From positions 62,001-126,000 of the forward strand of contig NZ_JABRWJ010000008.1 in NCBI RefSeq assembly GCF_013266755.1: a stretch of 64,000 nt of DNA, written 5' to 3'. The stretch comes from Pseudaquabacterium terrae (lineage in GTDB: Bacteria > Pseudomonadota > Gammaproteobacteria > Burkholderiales > Burkholderiaceae_C). Positions 36,454 through 45,377 of the stretch are shown here, piece by piece. A program made the position numbers and the translations under genes. Within the stretch, counting starts at the first letter, position 1, and each line of letters begins with the position of its first letter. The notes under the pieces were generated by a model. The model was not told where the DNA came from. It saw only the letters and a list, made by a program, of their open reading frames with translations, and ran no database searches.

Positions 36454-37041
36454 ATGAACAAGCGCCATTTCCTCGCCGCTTCCGGCCTCGCCGGGCTGCT
36501 GCCGGCGGCCGAGAGCCTCGCCGCCGCACCGGCCGGCGGCGGCCAGCCGACGCTGCTGACCGTCAGCGGCGCGATCGGCCAGGGCAACCGCGGCCCCTTC
36601 GACCCGGCGCTCGACCAGATGATGGGCAAGCACGGCATCAAGTTCGACAAGGCCTTCGCCTTCGACGCGCCGGCGCTCGCGAAGCTGGCGGCGGTGACGA
36701 TCAAGCCGACGCTCGAGTACGACGCGAAGCCGCACACGCTGCGCGGGCCGCTGCTCGGCACGGTGCTGGCGGCCGCCGGCGTGAAGCCGGGCAGCGCCGT
36801 GCAACTGGGCTTGCGCGCGGTCGATGGCTACAACGTCGGCATCAGCCTGTCCGACGTGAACACCTACCGCATGATCGTCGCCACCCACATCGACGGCCAG
36901 CCGCTGGGGCTGGGCGGGCTGGGGCCGCAGTGGGCGGTGTATGAAGCCGACACGGTGGCGCCGTTCAAGGACAAGCCGCTGAAGGAACGCTTCGGGTTGT
37001 GTCCGTGGGGGCTGTACCACATCGACGTCAAGGCTGCTTGA
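36454..37041 (+). CDS. Exported molybdopterin-oxidoreductase-fold protein
   Basis: 195 residues with a short N-terminal export signal (KRHFLAASGLAGLLPAAESLAAA). The mature part (TLLTVSGAIG, LRGPLLGTVLAAAGVKPGSAVQLGLRAVDGYNVGISLSDV, YRMIVATHIDGQPL, LGPQWAVYEAD) fits the sulfite-oxidase-like domain found in proteins annotated as molybdopterin-dependent oxidoreductases. The Cys that ligates molybdenum in true enzymes is not evident, so it may be a non-catalytic relative. Spacing to a GGAG upstream is good. Its last 14 bp overlap the opposite-strand hydrolase. Confidence 0.6.
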   Translation: MNKRHFLAASGLAGLLPAAESLAAAPAGGGQPTLLTVSGAIGQGNRGPFDPALDQMMGKHGIKFDKAFAFDAPALAKLAAVTIKPTLEYDAKPHTLRGPLLGTVLAAAGVKPGSAVQLGLRAVDGYNVGISLSDVNTYRMIVATHIDGQPLGLGGLGPQWAVYEADTVAPFKDKPLKERFGLCPWGLYHIDVKAA

Positions 37042-38020
37042 GGAAGGCGCGCACCGCCGCCAGGCAACGCTCGGGCTGGTCGTTGAACATGAAGTGACCG
37101 GCCTGCGGGATCACTTCCAGTCGGGCTTGCGCGAAGTGGCCTATCAGCTTGCGCTGATGCGCTTCGCCGACCACCCGGTTGCAGCCGCCGGCGAGGAACA
37201 GCGTCGGCCCCTGGAACGCGTCGACGCCCTTGCGGAAGTCGAGCTGGCGGGCGAAGGCCGGGTCGTCCATCATGCGGCCCACGGTGGCCTGGAAATTCGA
37301 GCTGCCGAAGCGCCAGGCCTGCATCGCGGGCAAGCCGCCATCGCACATCTCGTCGGCGCCCTGGGTCAGCGGCAGCACCTGCAGCAGGAACCAATCGTCG
37401 CGGGCATAGGCGTCGCCCTCGGTGCGCACGAACCACTTGCCGATCCAGGCCGCGGCAAAGCCCCACATCACCCGCAGCGGCGGCATGCCGCCCGCGCTGA
37501 ACACGCCGGCGGTGGACGTATCGAGGAACGCCGGCTCGGCCAGGATCAGCCGGCTGACCTTGGCAGGGTGTGAGCCGGTGTAGGCCGAGGCCAGCATCGC
37601 GCCCCACGAATGGCCCAGCAGATGCACCGGCCGGCCGCGGCCGAAGGTCTCGACGAAGGCGTCCAGATCGTCGATGAAGCGCTGCACGGTGATCGAGCCG
37701 GCCGGCACACGCGGCGACAGGCCCGTGCCACGCTGGTCGTAGAACACCACCTGGTAATCGTCGGCCAGCGCCTTCAGGCCCAGCAGGTAGCGGTAGTCGG
37801 CACCCGGCCCACCGTGCAGCACGATCAGCACCGGCTTGTCGGGTTGGCCAAAATGTTCGGCGTGGAAGGCATAACCCCCGAGCTCCACGCGCGGCAGCGT
37901 GGCATCGTGCTCGACCGTCGGCGGCACGCTGGGGCGCGCCTGAGCCGGCAACAGCGCGGCCGCGAGCAGCGGGCCGATCAGCAGCCCGGCGAAGGCCAGG
38001 GAACGAAGATGCGACGACAT
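37028..38020 (-). CDS. Secreted alpha/beta hydrolase (proline iminopeptidase-like)
   Basis: 330 residues. Signal peptide (LAFAGLLIGPLLAAALLPAQA), then the oxyanion motif LHGGPGADYRYLLG, FYDQRGTGLSPR, the nucleophile elbow LGHSWGAMLASAY (Ser) and a C-terminal IPQAGHFMFNDQP containing the His. The HGGPG and DQRG motifs are those of prolyl aminopeptidase-like S33 hydrolases, though many have other ester or amide substrates. Start ATG 38020 is chosen because the upstream frame lacks a signal and is basic. Confidence 0.87.
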   Translation of the reverse strand: MSSHLRSLAFAGLLIGPLLAAALLPAQARPSVPPTVEHDATLPRVELGGYAFHAEHFGQPDKPVLIVLHGGPGADYRYLLGLKALADDYQVVFYDQRGTGLSPRVPAGSITVQRFIDDLDAFVETFGRGRPVHLLGHSWGAMLASAYTGSHPAKVSRLILAEPAFLDTSTAGVFSAGGMPPLRVMWGFAAAWIGKWFVRTEGDAYARDDWFLLQVLPLTQGADEMCDGGLPAMQAWRFGSSNFQATVGRMMDDPAFARQLDFRKGVDAFQGPTLFLAGGCNRVVGEAHQRKLIGHFAQARLEVIPQAGHFMFNDQPERCLAAVRAFLKQP

Positions 38021-38115
38021 GGTGACGAGAGCCGCAGCGCGGCCGTGGTGAACGAGGCCGCATCGTCGGCGGGCCGGACGCGGCGCGCCACAACATTGGA
38101 TAAGTGGCCGCATCG

Positions 38116-38793
38116 ATGAGCCGATCGACGACACGCCCGCCGCTGGCGCACGCGGGTGCAGCGACGCCGCTGTCAGCGCCGGACCGTCAGGCCGTGCTGG
38201 CGATTGCCAGCGCGCTGGCGCCGCTCGAGGCCGGCGCCTTCGATCCGCTGCTGCAAGCCATCACCGTGCAGCAGCTGCCGGCGGGCGACACGCTGTTGCG
38301 CGCGGGCGAACCGGGAGCGCGCGAGTTCTTCGTGCTGGACGGCGTGCTGAGGTCCTGGGTCGGCGACGCCGCGGGACGCGAGGTGACGCTGGCCTTCCAC
38401 GTCGGCCCCGGGGTCCTGACACCGGCCATCGGCCGCGTGGTCGACGGCTGCTCCCGCGTGCACTGCCAGGCGCTGACGGCAGTGCGTGTGGCCGGGTTCG
38501 AGGCCAGCGCGCTGGTGGCCTGCATGCTGCGCGATCCGACCGTGCAGCGCTGGGGGGATGCGGTGCTGCGGGCCGAGCTGATGCGCCGCGCCGACCGGGA
38601 ATGGGCACTGGCCGCGCTGCCCGCCGCGCAGCGGCTGCAACAGTTCCGCCAGCAGTTTCCGGGGCTGGAGGCGCGCATCGCGCAGCACCACATTGCGAGT
38701 TATCTGGGGATCACGCCGGTGAGCCTGAGCCGGCTGCGGGCGCAGGAGCGGGCGGCGAGCGGCAGGCCGGGTCGCAGCGCAGGACGGGCGTGA
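38116..38793 (+). CDS. Crp/Fnr family transcriptional regulator
   Basis: 225 residues. A cyclic-nucleotide-binding-like beta roll (LPAGDTLLRAGEPGAREFFVLDGVLRSWV, then REVTLAFHVGPG) is followed by a dimer helix and a C-terminal HTH (IASYLGITPVSLSRLRAQER). Fnr cysteines are absent and the cAMP phosphate-binding Arg-Ser pair is not seen, so the ligand is unknown. ATG 38116 is used; an in-frame GTG at 38104 is possible. Divergent from the hydrolase gene. Confidence 0.85.
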   Translation: MSRSTTRPPLAHAGAATPLSAPDRQAVLAIASALAPLEAGAFDPLLQAITVQQLPAGDTLLRAGEPGAREFFVLDGVLRSWVGDAAGREVTLAFHVGPGVLTPAIGRVVDGCSRVHCQALTAVRVAGFEASALVACMLRDPTVQRWGDAVLRAELMRRADREWALAALPAAQRLQQFRQQFPGLEARIAQHHIASYLGITPVSLSRLRAQERAASGRPGRSAGRA

Positions 38794-38826
38794 CGGCCGG
38801 ACGCGCCCAGGCATCTGCGGGCGCAT

Positions 38827-39441
38827 CTACTTCTTGCCTACCTCGCTCCTCAGGTTGGCGATTCGCTTCTTGGTCTCCTCGAGCAGGCAGGCGCCGGCAA
38901 ACGCATTCTTCCAGCCATCCGATCCGCCTTCGGTTTCGCCGTACAGGGCGCAGGTTGCGTCGCGATAGGTCCGCCACGCCGTCACCTCCTGTGCCAAGAC
39001 ACGCTGTGCGTGCTCGCGATTGTTCGAGGAATCGACTACGAGCGTTCGGCGGCGTTCCTCGAGCGGCGGGAGCTGTCGTTCGAGCAGACGCAGCTGGAAC
39101 GACGTGCATCGATTGCTGCCGAGCGCCGAGCCCGCCATCCGACCGTCCCTGTCGCACGCCAGCTCCGCGATGCGTTCGTCATGGCGTTGCTTGATGCAGG
39201 GCATGTCGGTGCATTGATTCCGGGTAACCAGCCAGGCCCTCTGCGCCGACTTGAGCCGCTGTGCGGCGTGCTCGCGCTCGAGTTCGAGCTGGAACATCTC
39301 GGCCAGCAGTTCGTCGAGATCCGAGAGCTCGGCATTCGTGCAGATGAGGCGTTCGACCTGGGTGCCGGCCTTGGCGCAGTCGAAGCTTGCGGCTTGGGCG
39401 GATCCGAGGAAGAGCAGGAGCAGGAGGCTGCGAGCGAGCAT
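38827..39441 (-). CDS. LprI-family (DUF1311) exported protein
   Basis: 204 residues with a signal peptide (LARSLLLLLFLGSAQA). The mature start SFDCAKAGTQVERLICTNAELSDLDELLAEMF is the Cys-paired LprI/DUF1311 signature also found in lysozyme inhibitors, followed by Cys-rich helices (QCTDMPCIKQRHDERI). Probably periplasmic and disulfide-bonded; an anti-lysozyme role is only an analogy. A second LprI-like half appears at EVTAWRTYRDATCALYG. Confidence 0.8.
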   Translation of the reverse strand: MLARSLLLLLFLGSAQAASFDCAKAGTQVERLICTNAELSDLDELLAEMFQLELEREHAAQRLKSAQRAWLVTRNQCTDMPCIKQRHDERIAELACDRDGRMAGSALGSNRCTSFQLRLLERQLPPLEERRRTLVVDSSNNREHAQRVLAQEVTAWRTYRDATCALYGETEGGSDGWKNAFAGACLLEETKKRIANLRSEVGKK

Positions 39442-39493
39442 GCGGGACGGACGGATGGAGGCCGGCCGTGGCACGAGCCGGCATGGTGCAACT

Positions 39494-41026
39494 TTACGAC
39501 TCACGCCAACGCCTGCCTTCCAGGTCCAGCACGACCCGCCGATCACTTGCCACGTGGCTCTCCGAGCCTTCCGTAAGCGTTGCCACGATCCCGCCGGATA
39601 CCTCGATCTTCTGCGCCGGTCGAAGTTGCGCCCTGTGCTTGTAGATCCATCCCGGCCCGGGCCCGTCGATGGGCAGCCGCTCGATCCGGAAGTCATGCAG
39701 GTCGAGTCGGTACACCGGCGTCGAGCCGAACTCGCGCCGGCCCTGATATCCCAGCGCCCCGATCAGGATGATCGTGTCGCCGACCAGCGTCGCCGTGTGG
39801 AAGTCGGTCGGTGCGAAGACGTCTTCGGGATAACCGTAGATGTCGACGTGGCCGTCCGGGTGGTGCACGAACACGTCGTTGTAGATGCAGAAGTCGGGAT
39901 CGTAGGAGTCTTCGTGCTCGCCGGCGATCTGCACGATGCGGCCATCGGGCAGCCAGGTGATCGACTGGCCGAAGCGCCTGGCGCACCACACCGGCGGCCG
40001 GCTGAGGTCTCGTCCCGGCTCGAAGCGCTGGCTGGCCTCGTAGCCGCTGACGCCAGCGCGAATCATCGCCAGCCAGAACGGTTCGTCGATCTGCTCCGGA
40101 TTGCGTTTGCCCCGGCGCGGCAGGCGGGCGCGCTCGAAGTGCGTCTGCGTGACGCCATCCAGGGCGTCGGGATCGGGCTCGCGCGGGAGGCCGAGCAGTT
40201 CGCGCCGCGACTCGTCCGACAGGTGGGCCGGATCGGCGCCGGCTTTCAGCAGGCGCAGCGTGTCCACGGCATGGAGGGTAGCGCTCAGCGCCGTGCCGCC
40301 GCCGTTGCGCGCGCGGTCGACTTCGGCGCCGACGTCGAGCAGCAGCGCCAGGCCTTCGCTGTGGCCATGTTCTGCCGCCTCGATCAAGGCGGTGGCGCCG
40401 AACTCGTCCGTCTGCTCGGCGTCCTGGCCGCCTTGCAGCAGCCAGTGCAGCATCATCGTCCGGTGGCATTGCACGGCGTAGAAAAGCGGCGGCTGGCCGC
40501 AGCGGCCGCGGGCATTCATGTCGGCGCCTTGCTCGCCCAGCCAACGCGCCTTGTCAACATCCCCGGTCTGAATCGCCACCAGCCACGCGGTGCGTGACCA
40601 CCGGTCGCGGTCCTCCAGAGCGGCACCGTCACGCACCAGCGCCTGCACATCGGCCAGGGTACCGAGCGCCGCGGCCTTGATCAGCGGCGTCCAGCCGAGC
40701 TGCGATTCGTCCGCGCCCGCTTCCAGCAGCAGGCGCACGGCGTCGAAGCGGCCGATGCGCGACAACACGCGCAGCGCGCTCTCCTGGTAGCTGCTGATGT
40801 CGTTCAAGGCGGCGCCGCGTTCGACCAGCAGGCGCAGCAGGGACTGCAGCCGCTCGTCGCGCATGACATCGCGGCCGTGCACTGCATGGAGCAGGGCGCT
40901 GTAGCCGTGCTCGTCGTTGTCGGGCAGGGCCTGGCCTGCATCGAGCAGCGCTTGCACCTCGGCGGGGTCGCCGCGCCGCAGCGCGTCGATCAGGCGGCGC
41001 TTCGTGTGCTTGGGTTTGCGGGCCAT
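39494..41026 (-). CDS. Ankyrin-repeat protein with kelch-like C-terminal half
   Basis: 510 residues, cytosolic. Residues 1-270 hold about seven ankyrin repeats (for example YSALLHAVHGRD, WTPLIKAAALGTLADVQALVRDGA, ATALIEAAEHGHSEGLALLLDVGAEV). From about 330 the protein changes to beta-rich repeats with RFGQSITWLPDGRIVQIAGEHE, YNDVFVHHPDGHVDIYGYP, DFHTATLVGDTIILIGALGYQG and TPVYRLDLHDFRIERLP, like blades of a kelch propeller. Both halves are protein-binding scaffolds; the partner is unknown. Start ATG 41026; the open frame upstream is low-complexity. Confidence 0.8.
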   Translation of the reverse strand: MARKPKHTKRRLIDALRRGDPAEVQALLDAGQALPDNDEHGYSALLHAVHGRDVMRDERLQSLLRLLVERGAALNDISSYQESALRVLSRIGRFDAVRLLLEAGADESQLGWTPLIKAAALGTLADVQALVRDGAALEDRDRWSRTAWLVAIQTGDVDKARWLGEQGADMNARGRCGQPPLFYAVQCHRTMMLHWLLQGGQDAEQTDEFGATALIEAAEHGHSEGLALLLDVGAEVDRARNGGGTALSATLHAVDTLRLLKAGADPAHLSDESRRELLGLPREPDPDALDGVTQTHFERARLPRRGKRNPEQIDEPFWLAMIRAGVSGYEASQRFEPGRDLSRPPVWCARRFGQSITWLPDGRIVQIAGEHEDSYDPDFCIYNDVFVHHPDGHVDIYGYPEDVFAPTDFHTATLVGDTIILIGALGYQGRREFGSTPVYRLDLHDFRIERLPIDGPGPGWIYKHRAQLRPAQKIEVSGGIVATLTEGSESHVASDRRVVLDLEGRRWRES

Positions 41027-41355
41027 GGGCGCAATCCTCGACAGGGCAGGTCCTCGTCCGTGGCACGGACGCCCCCTGAGAGACGCCCCCTTAGAATTGC
41101 GCCCCTTCCCAAGACAAGCTGAACCGTGACATTGGACAAGAGAACCGCGGAGGGGGCGAGCCCCGACCCGACGACAAGGCAAGCACCGAGACGCAACAGG
41201 GCACGACGTGGCGCCACGGCACCGGAGCCCGCAACGTTCAGGACGGTGTTGATCCCGTCGGTTGGCTGGCCCACGGAAGGAGCGGCCGTCGCGCCCTCCA
41301 AGCGGTCGACCAGGCGCTGAGCGCGCGGCGGACGCCGCGCAGGGCGGAACGAGGC
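41027..41355. other. Intergenic region with no recognisable gene
   Basis: Both strands have short open frames (for example plus 41126-41320 and minus 40990-41301) but neither shows a Shine-Dalgarno or a protein pattern I recognise. The stretch separates two minus-strand genes and has a C/G-rich repetitive look near 41070-41105 (cgccccct, cgccccc, cgcccct). It may be an old insertion scar; nothing firmer can be said. Confidence 0.4.
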
Positions 41356-42063
41356 TCACCGGCGGGATGGGCGGGCCGACGTTACCGCCTCGGTGTCGAC
41401 GACCAGTGGAAAGTGATCGCTCAGCGCACACCACTGCGGCTCGGCAGCAATGCGGACCTCCAGTCGATGCTGCGCCCAGGCGCGCGGAACGAAGCAGAAG
41501 TCGATGTGAAACGGACGCTCGGCCTTGCGCAGGAAATGATGCGTCGCATGCGGCTCGTCGCCGAACGCCACGGCATTGAACGCGTGGTAAGCGCTGACGA
41601 GACCGGCGTCCTGCAGCAACGAGAAGCCATTCGTCCACCACTTGATGCGCTGCGTCGGCTTGTCGAACGCGGGACTGCCGTTGAAGTCTCCGGCGACCAC
41701 GGCCGGACCCCGGCGCAGCAGGCCGGCATACGCTGACAAGCCGTTCATGAAGGCCCGGGTGTAGCTCGGCGCAGGCCAGGTCCAGACGGCGAGCAGATTG
41801 AAGCTGACGGGACCGCTGACGCGCACCGGCACGACGCAGTTCGGCAGATCGGCGACCTTCAACCGCTTCAACCGGTGCGGGCCGAAGGACCTGACCTGAA
41901 TGCCCAGACGCGAGGCATTGGACGGGAACCAGAGCAACTGGTCTGACTCCGCACTCGGCGCGAGCGCTTCGGCAATCACCGCGATGTCCGGCTGAAGCGC
42001 TTCGAGCGCCGACATCTTGCGCGGGATCGGACCCCTGCAGCAGTTCCAGGCGACGATGCGCAT
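41356..42063 (-). CDS. Endonuclease/exonuclease/phosphatase family protein
   Basis: 235 residues. EEP-fold motifs in order: RIVAWNCCRG (Asn), an early catalytic Glu in IAEAL, VVAGDFNGSPAFD (Asp/Asn), HIDFCFVP and the terminal LSDHFPLVV (Asp-His). These residues make the single-metal active site of DNase I-like nucleases and phosphodiesterases. No signal peptide, so cytosolic. Nucleic-acid or phosphoester substrate not predictable. Confidence 0.88.
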   Translation of the reverse strand: MRIVAWNCCRGPIPRKMSALEALQPDIAVIAEALAPSAESDQLLWFPSNASRLGIQVRSFGPHRLKRLKVADLPNCVVPVRVSGPVSFNLLAVWTWPAPSYTRAFMNGLSAYAGLLRRGPAVVAGDFNGSPAFDKPTQRIKWWTNGFSLLQDAGLVSAYHAFNAVAFGDEPHATHHFLRKAERPFHIDFCFVPRAWAQHRLEVRIAAEPQWCALSDHFPLVVDTEAVTSARPSRR

Positions 42064-42084
42064 CGCGTTGTCACTCTCCCTTGC

Positions 42085-42552
42085 CTAGGCCTGCGGAACG
42101 GCCAGGCCACCGCCGCGCTTGGCTGCATCCAGCACCACGTGCGTCGTGAAGCTGCGCACGTTCGCGTCGTGCAGCAGGCAGTCGGCGCAGAAGGCATCGT
42201 ACGCCGCCAGGTCCGGCACGATCACGACCAGCACGTAGTCGATGCTGCCGGCAACGCCATAACACTGCTGCACTTCGCTGCGGGCGACCAGCCTGTCGCG
42301 GAACGCGTGCGCCGCGCGCGCTGATTCGTCGATCAGGTCGACGTGCACGATCGCGGTGACGCCGAGGCCGAGCGCGCGGCAGTCGAGCTGCGCCGTTTCG
42401 GCGACGATCACACCGGCCTCGCGCAGGCGCTTCAGCCGCCGCTGCACCGCCGCGGCCGACAGGCCCACCGCCGCGCCGATCCGTTCGCTCGGCACGCGCG
42501 TGTCGCGCTGGTAGAGATCGAGGATGCGGCGGTCGAGCGTGTCGAGGGTCAT
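42085..42552 (-). CDS. Lrp/AsnC family transcriptional regulator
   Basis: 155 residues: LDRRILDLYQRDTRVPSERIGAAVGLSAAAVQRRLKRLREAGVI is the HTH, then a RAM domain with VQQCYGVAGSIDYVLVVIVPD. It is divergent from a PLP-dependent lyase gene with 114 bp between starts, the typical setting of an Lrp regulator of an amino-acid catabolic gene. The start is ATG 42552; a longer open frame reaches into the neighbour's coding region. Confidence 0.9.
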   Translation of the reverse strand: MTLDTLDRRILDLYQRDTRVPSERIGAAVGLSAAAVQRRLKRLREAGVIVAETAQLDCRALGLGVTAIVHVDLIDESARAAHAFRDRLVARSEVQQCYGVAGSIDYVLVVIVPDLAAYDAFCADCLLHDANVRSFTTHVVLDAAKRGGGLAVPQA

Positions 42553-42666
42553 GGATGGGTCTTCAGGCGTTTCGCCGCTGCACGGCGGCCGTCGATGCGG
42601 TTTTGCCGCGTGCGGCGGGCTTCGATCGCGGCCGGACGCCGCGCCTTCGCACGCACACTGCGTCGC

Positions 42667-43665
42667 ATGCCGATTATCGAGACCCCGCCCCACCGCCTGT
42701 CGCTCGCGAACATCGAATCCGCCGCGACATCGATCCACCCGCTGTTCCGCAACAGCCCGCAGTTCGAGTGCGAGCCGCTGACGCAAGCGCTCGGTGCCGG
42801 ATCACTGCTGCTGAAGCTGGAGACCGCCAATCCGCTGCGCTCGTTCAAGGGCCGCGGTGCCGACTTCTTCATGCAGCGCAACGCCGCGGCGCTGGCCGGC
42901 CGCACGCTGGTCTGCGCCACCGCGGGCAACTGGGGCCAGGCGATGGCCTGGGTCTGCCGTGCGCGCGGCTGGCCGCTGGTGGTCTACAGCGCGCTCAATG
43001 CCAATCCGCTGAAGGTCGAGCGCATGCGCGCGATGGGCGCCGAAGTGCGCCAGGTCGGCGACGACTTCGACGCGGCGAAGGATGCGGCGCGCCGCTTCTG
43101 CGCCGAGTCGGGCGCGGTCTTCGTCGAGGACGGCTGCGATGCCGCGATCGCCGAGGGCGCCGGCTCGATCGGCGTCGAGCTGCTGGCCGGCGGCGATTCC
43201 TTCGACAGCGTGCTGCTGCCGCTGGGCAATGGCGCGCTGCTGACCGGCGTCGGCCGCTGGATCAAGGCGCATGCGCCGGCGGTGCAGGTGATCGGCGTTG
43301 CCGCCGCCGGAGCGGATGCGATGGCCGCGTCGTGGCGGGCCGGCCGGGTGGTCGACCGCGATGCGGTGCAGACGATCGCCGATGGCATCGCCGTGCGGCG
43401 GCCGGTGCCCGAAGCCGTGGCCGACATGGCCGGCACCGTCGACGACGTGCTGCTGGTCGACGAGCCGGCGATCGAGCGCGCGATGCGGCTCGTCTACACG
43501 TGCGCCGGGCTGGTGGTCGAGCCGGCCGGTGTCGTCGGCATCGCGGCGCTGCTGGCCCATGCATCGGCGCTGCGCGGCCGGCGGCTGGCGACGGTGCTGT
43601 GCGGCAGCAACCTGACCGACGCGCAGATGGCGCGCTGGCTGAACCTGCGAGGAGACAACCCATGA
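42667..43665 (+). CDS. PLP-dependent threonine/serine dehydratase-like enzyme
   Basis: 332 residues of fold-type II PLP enzymes. The lysine motif is NPLRSFKGRGADFF (PLP Lys), followed by TAGNWGQAMAWVCRARG (Asn ring contact), a PLP phosphate loop LPLGNGALLTG and VEPAGVVGIAAL. It probably deaminates a hydroxy amino acid. Divergent from an Lrp regulator and overlapping a VOC-family gene by 4 bp, so likely an Lrp-controlled catabolic unit. Substrate among Ser, Thr or 3-hydroxy-Asp not decided. Confidence 0.85.
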   Translation: MPIIETPPHRLSLANIESAATSIHPLFRNSPQFECEPLTQALGAGSLLLKLETANPLRSFKGRGADFFMQRNAAALAGRTLVCATAGNWGQAMAWVCRARGWPLVVYSALNANPLKVERMRAMGAEVRQVGDDFDAAKDAARRFCAESGAVFVEDGCDAAIAEGAGSIGVELLAGGDSFDSVLLPLGNGALLTGVGRWIKAHAPAVQVIGVAAAGADAMAASWRAGRVVDRDAVQTIADGIAVRRPVPEAVADMAGTVDDVLLVDEPAIERAMRLVYTCAGLVVEPAGVVGIAALLAHASALRGRRLATVLCGSNLTDAQMARWLNLRGDNP

Positions 43666-44036
43666 TCGATCACTTGTCCATCGGCACGCATCGTTATGCC
43701 GAAGCCGTCGCCTTCTACCAGCGCGTGCTGGCGCCGCTGGGCCGGGAACTGCTGCGCGACACCGGCGCCGAGGCCGCCTTCGGCACCGCGGCGCAATGGT
43801 CCTTCTTCCTGTATCCGGTGCCGGAAGGCGAGCCGGTGACTGCGCGCGGCACCCACATCGCATTCGCGGCGCCATCGCGTGCAGCGGTGCGGGCGGTGCA
43901 TGCCGCGGCACTCGAGGCGGCCGGGCAGGATCTGTTCACGCCGCGCGAGCGGCCGGACGTCAGCCCGACGTACTACGGGGCGATGTTCAGCGATCCGGAC
44001 GGGCACCGGATCGAGGTGGTGACGAACGCCGCTTGA
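43662..44036 (+). CDS. VOC family (glyoxalase-like) protein
   Basis: 124 residues, one vicinal-oxygen-chelate module: MIDHLSIGTHRYAEAVAFYQRVLAPLG, then THIAFAAPSRAAVRAVHAAALEAAG and YYGAMFSDPDGHRIEVVTNA. Metal-ligand positions His3 (of IDHLSIG), His in THIAF and Glu in RIEVV are kept. May act on the keto product of the upstream dehydratase, with which it is translationally coupled (ATGA). Confidence 0.88.
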   Translation: MIDHLSIGTHRYAEAVAFYQRVLAPLGRELLRDTGAEAAFGTAAQWSFFLYPVPEGEPVTARGTHIAFAAPSRAAVRAVHAAALEAAGQDLFTPRERPDVSPTYYGAMFSDPDGHRIEVVTNAA

Positions 44037-44067
44037 GATGCACTTGCTGCGGCGATCGTCGTGCCGT

Positions 44068-44415
44068 TCACTCGGCGCGCCAGTTGAAGACCTCTGTCGT
44101 CGGCGGGCCGAGCGGAGCGACGTTCGGATCCACGCCGGTGAGATGCAGGATCTGCTGCTTGAACCACGCGTGGAATCCTTCGGAGGCCGCCGCGTAACGC
44201 GGAGCGGCTTCCTTGGCGTCGGACAGGACGGTGACGACGATCAGGATCTTCTTGCCCGGGCCGAGGTCCTGGAGATAGGCGATCTCCTGGGTCACACCGT
44301 ACTGGCCATAGAAACGCGCGGCGTCGGCGCTCTTCTCGGCCTTCAGGGCGGCGAGAAACGCCTGCAATTCCTCGACAGGCCGTATCAGCGGGAAGGCCCG
44401 CACCAGATAGCCCAT
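44068..44415 (-). CDS. Hypothetical protein, 115 aa
   Basis: Begins MGYLVRAFPLIRPVEELQAFLAALKAEKSADAARFY and continues GVTQEIAYLQDLGPGKKILIVVTVLSD, then GFHAWFKQQILHLTGVDPN. The alternation of a strand, a helix and a strand suggests a small alpha/beta barrel of the dimeric type, which would fit a monooxygenase-like or stress-responsive fold, but I do not recognise the family. Cytosolic. It stands alone between the VOC gene and a thioesterase gene on the minus strand. Confidence 0.6.
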   Translation of the reverse strand: MGYLVRAFPLIRPVEELQAFLAALKAEKSADAARFYGQYGVTQEIAYLQDLGPGKKILIVVTVLSDAKEAAPRYAAASEGFHAWFKQQILHLTGVDPNVAPLGPPTTEVFNWRAE

Positions 44416-44507
44416 GAGCTGTCTCCTTGCTGTTGTTGATCCAGGCGCCTTTGCCCGGGGCGTGGATCGTACTGCGCGGTGAATGCGATCAACAAGACCT
44501 TGGCGAG

Positions 44508-44918
44508 CTACGCCTTGACGCTGACCGTGGCAGTGGCGTGGATGCCGAGCTGACCGTCGGCTCCCCACAGCCTGGCTTCTACAAAGGCCAGGGACTTTCC
44601 AGCCTTGATCACTCGGGCTTCGCCTCTGCACTCACCCAACTTTGCCGGCGCAACGAAGCTGCTCTTGATCTCGACGGTCGGGCACCACTGACGCAGCTTG
44701 GCGTATGCGGCCACGGAAACGAGGACATCGATCAGCGCGACGCCGAAGCCGCCTTGAATGTTCCCCCAGTGATTCGAGAATGCGGGTTGCTCGGAAAATC
44801 GCAGCGCAACGAAGCCCGCATCGAAGTCTGCGTCGACCACCTCGAACGGCGTGAGCTTGGCGCAAACCGGCTTGGGCTGAGAGTCGAGAAGCGCGCTGAG
44901 TTCGGACGCGTTGTTCAT
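44508..44918 (-). CDS. PaaI family hotdog thioesterase
   Basis: 136 residues. Hotdog fold with the PaaI signature: FSNHWGNIQGGFGVALIDVLVSVAAY (HxGxxxGG helix) followed by TVEIKSSFVAPAKLGECRGEARVIKAGKSLAFVEARLW. The catalytic Asp/Glu position is occupied by Asp in ALID. Likely an acyl-CoA or aryl-CoA hydrolase of unknown substrate. It opens a run of less GC-rich small genes on the minus strand. Confidence 0.8.
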   Translation of the reverse strand: MNNASELSALLDSQPKPVCAKLTPFEVVDADFDAGFVALRFSEQPAFSNHWGNIQGGFGVALIDVLVSVAAYAKLRQWCPTVEIKSSFVAPAKLGECRGEARVIKAGKSLAFVEARLWGADGQLGIHATATVSVKA

Positions 44919-44931
44919 GGCAGCACCTCAT

Positions 44932-45303
44932 TCAGCGTGGGATCGGGACCGGTGGCCTGCGCATGCGCACGAGATCGGTTCCCTGGTCGATGGCATTCAT
45001 CAGGTACTTCAGCGTGACTTCGAGTTCGTCCTGATTGCACCAGTAGTCATCGATCGTTCCGTATGCGGTGTAGTTCGATCGATTGAATCCGTCTTCGATG
45101 TCGTTGTACCAGATCACGGAACGTCCAATCACCGCAATGACCCAGAATCCGTTTCCGGCCTCGCCGTACGGGCGTTGCGCCCACTTCTCGGGTTCGATCC
45201 GAATGGCATCCCACAGTCTGCGTTCCGATGCGGACATGCGAGATGCGCCTTGCGAGACCCGCTTGCGGAGCGCGTCTTCGGCGATGGGTTGCCAGCGGAT
45301 CAT
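44932..45303 (-). CDS. Conserved hypothetical protein, 123 aa
   Basis: Begins MIRWQPIAEDALRKRV; core GNGFWVIAVIGRSVIWYNDIEDGFNRSNYTAYG, then YWCNQDELEVTLKYLMNAIDQG. The aromatic beta strands and a short helix suggest a small intracellular domain. I do not recognise a functional family. A TTG two codons earlier (45309) is an alternative start. Base use is less GC-rich than the surroundings. Confidence 0.55.
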   Translation of the reverse strand: MIRWQPIAEDALRKRVSQGASRMSASERRLWDAIRIEPEKWAQRPYGEAGNGFWVIAVIGRSVIWYNDIEDGFNRSNYTAYGTIDDYWCNQDELEVTLKYLMNAIDQGTDLVRMRRPPVPIPR

Positions 45304-45377
45304 GGTCAAGCCGTGTGCCTTCTGAGTTGGTTGACAGGTGATTGCAATGGCCGCCGGCGCTGCCGCTGCGTCGTGGG

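Noticed and set aside
41126-41320. Short plus-strand ORF in the 41 kb gap as a gene.
   Set aside because: No ribosome site, no recognisable motif and an equally long frame on the other strand.
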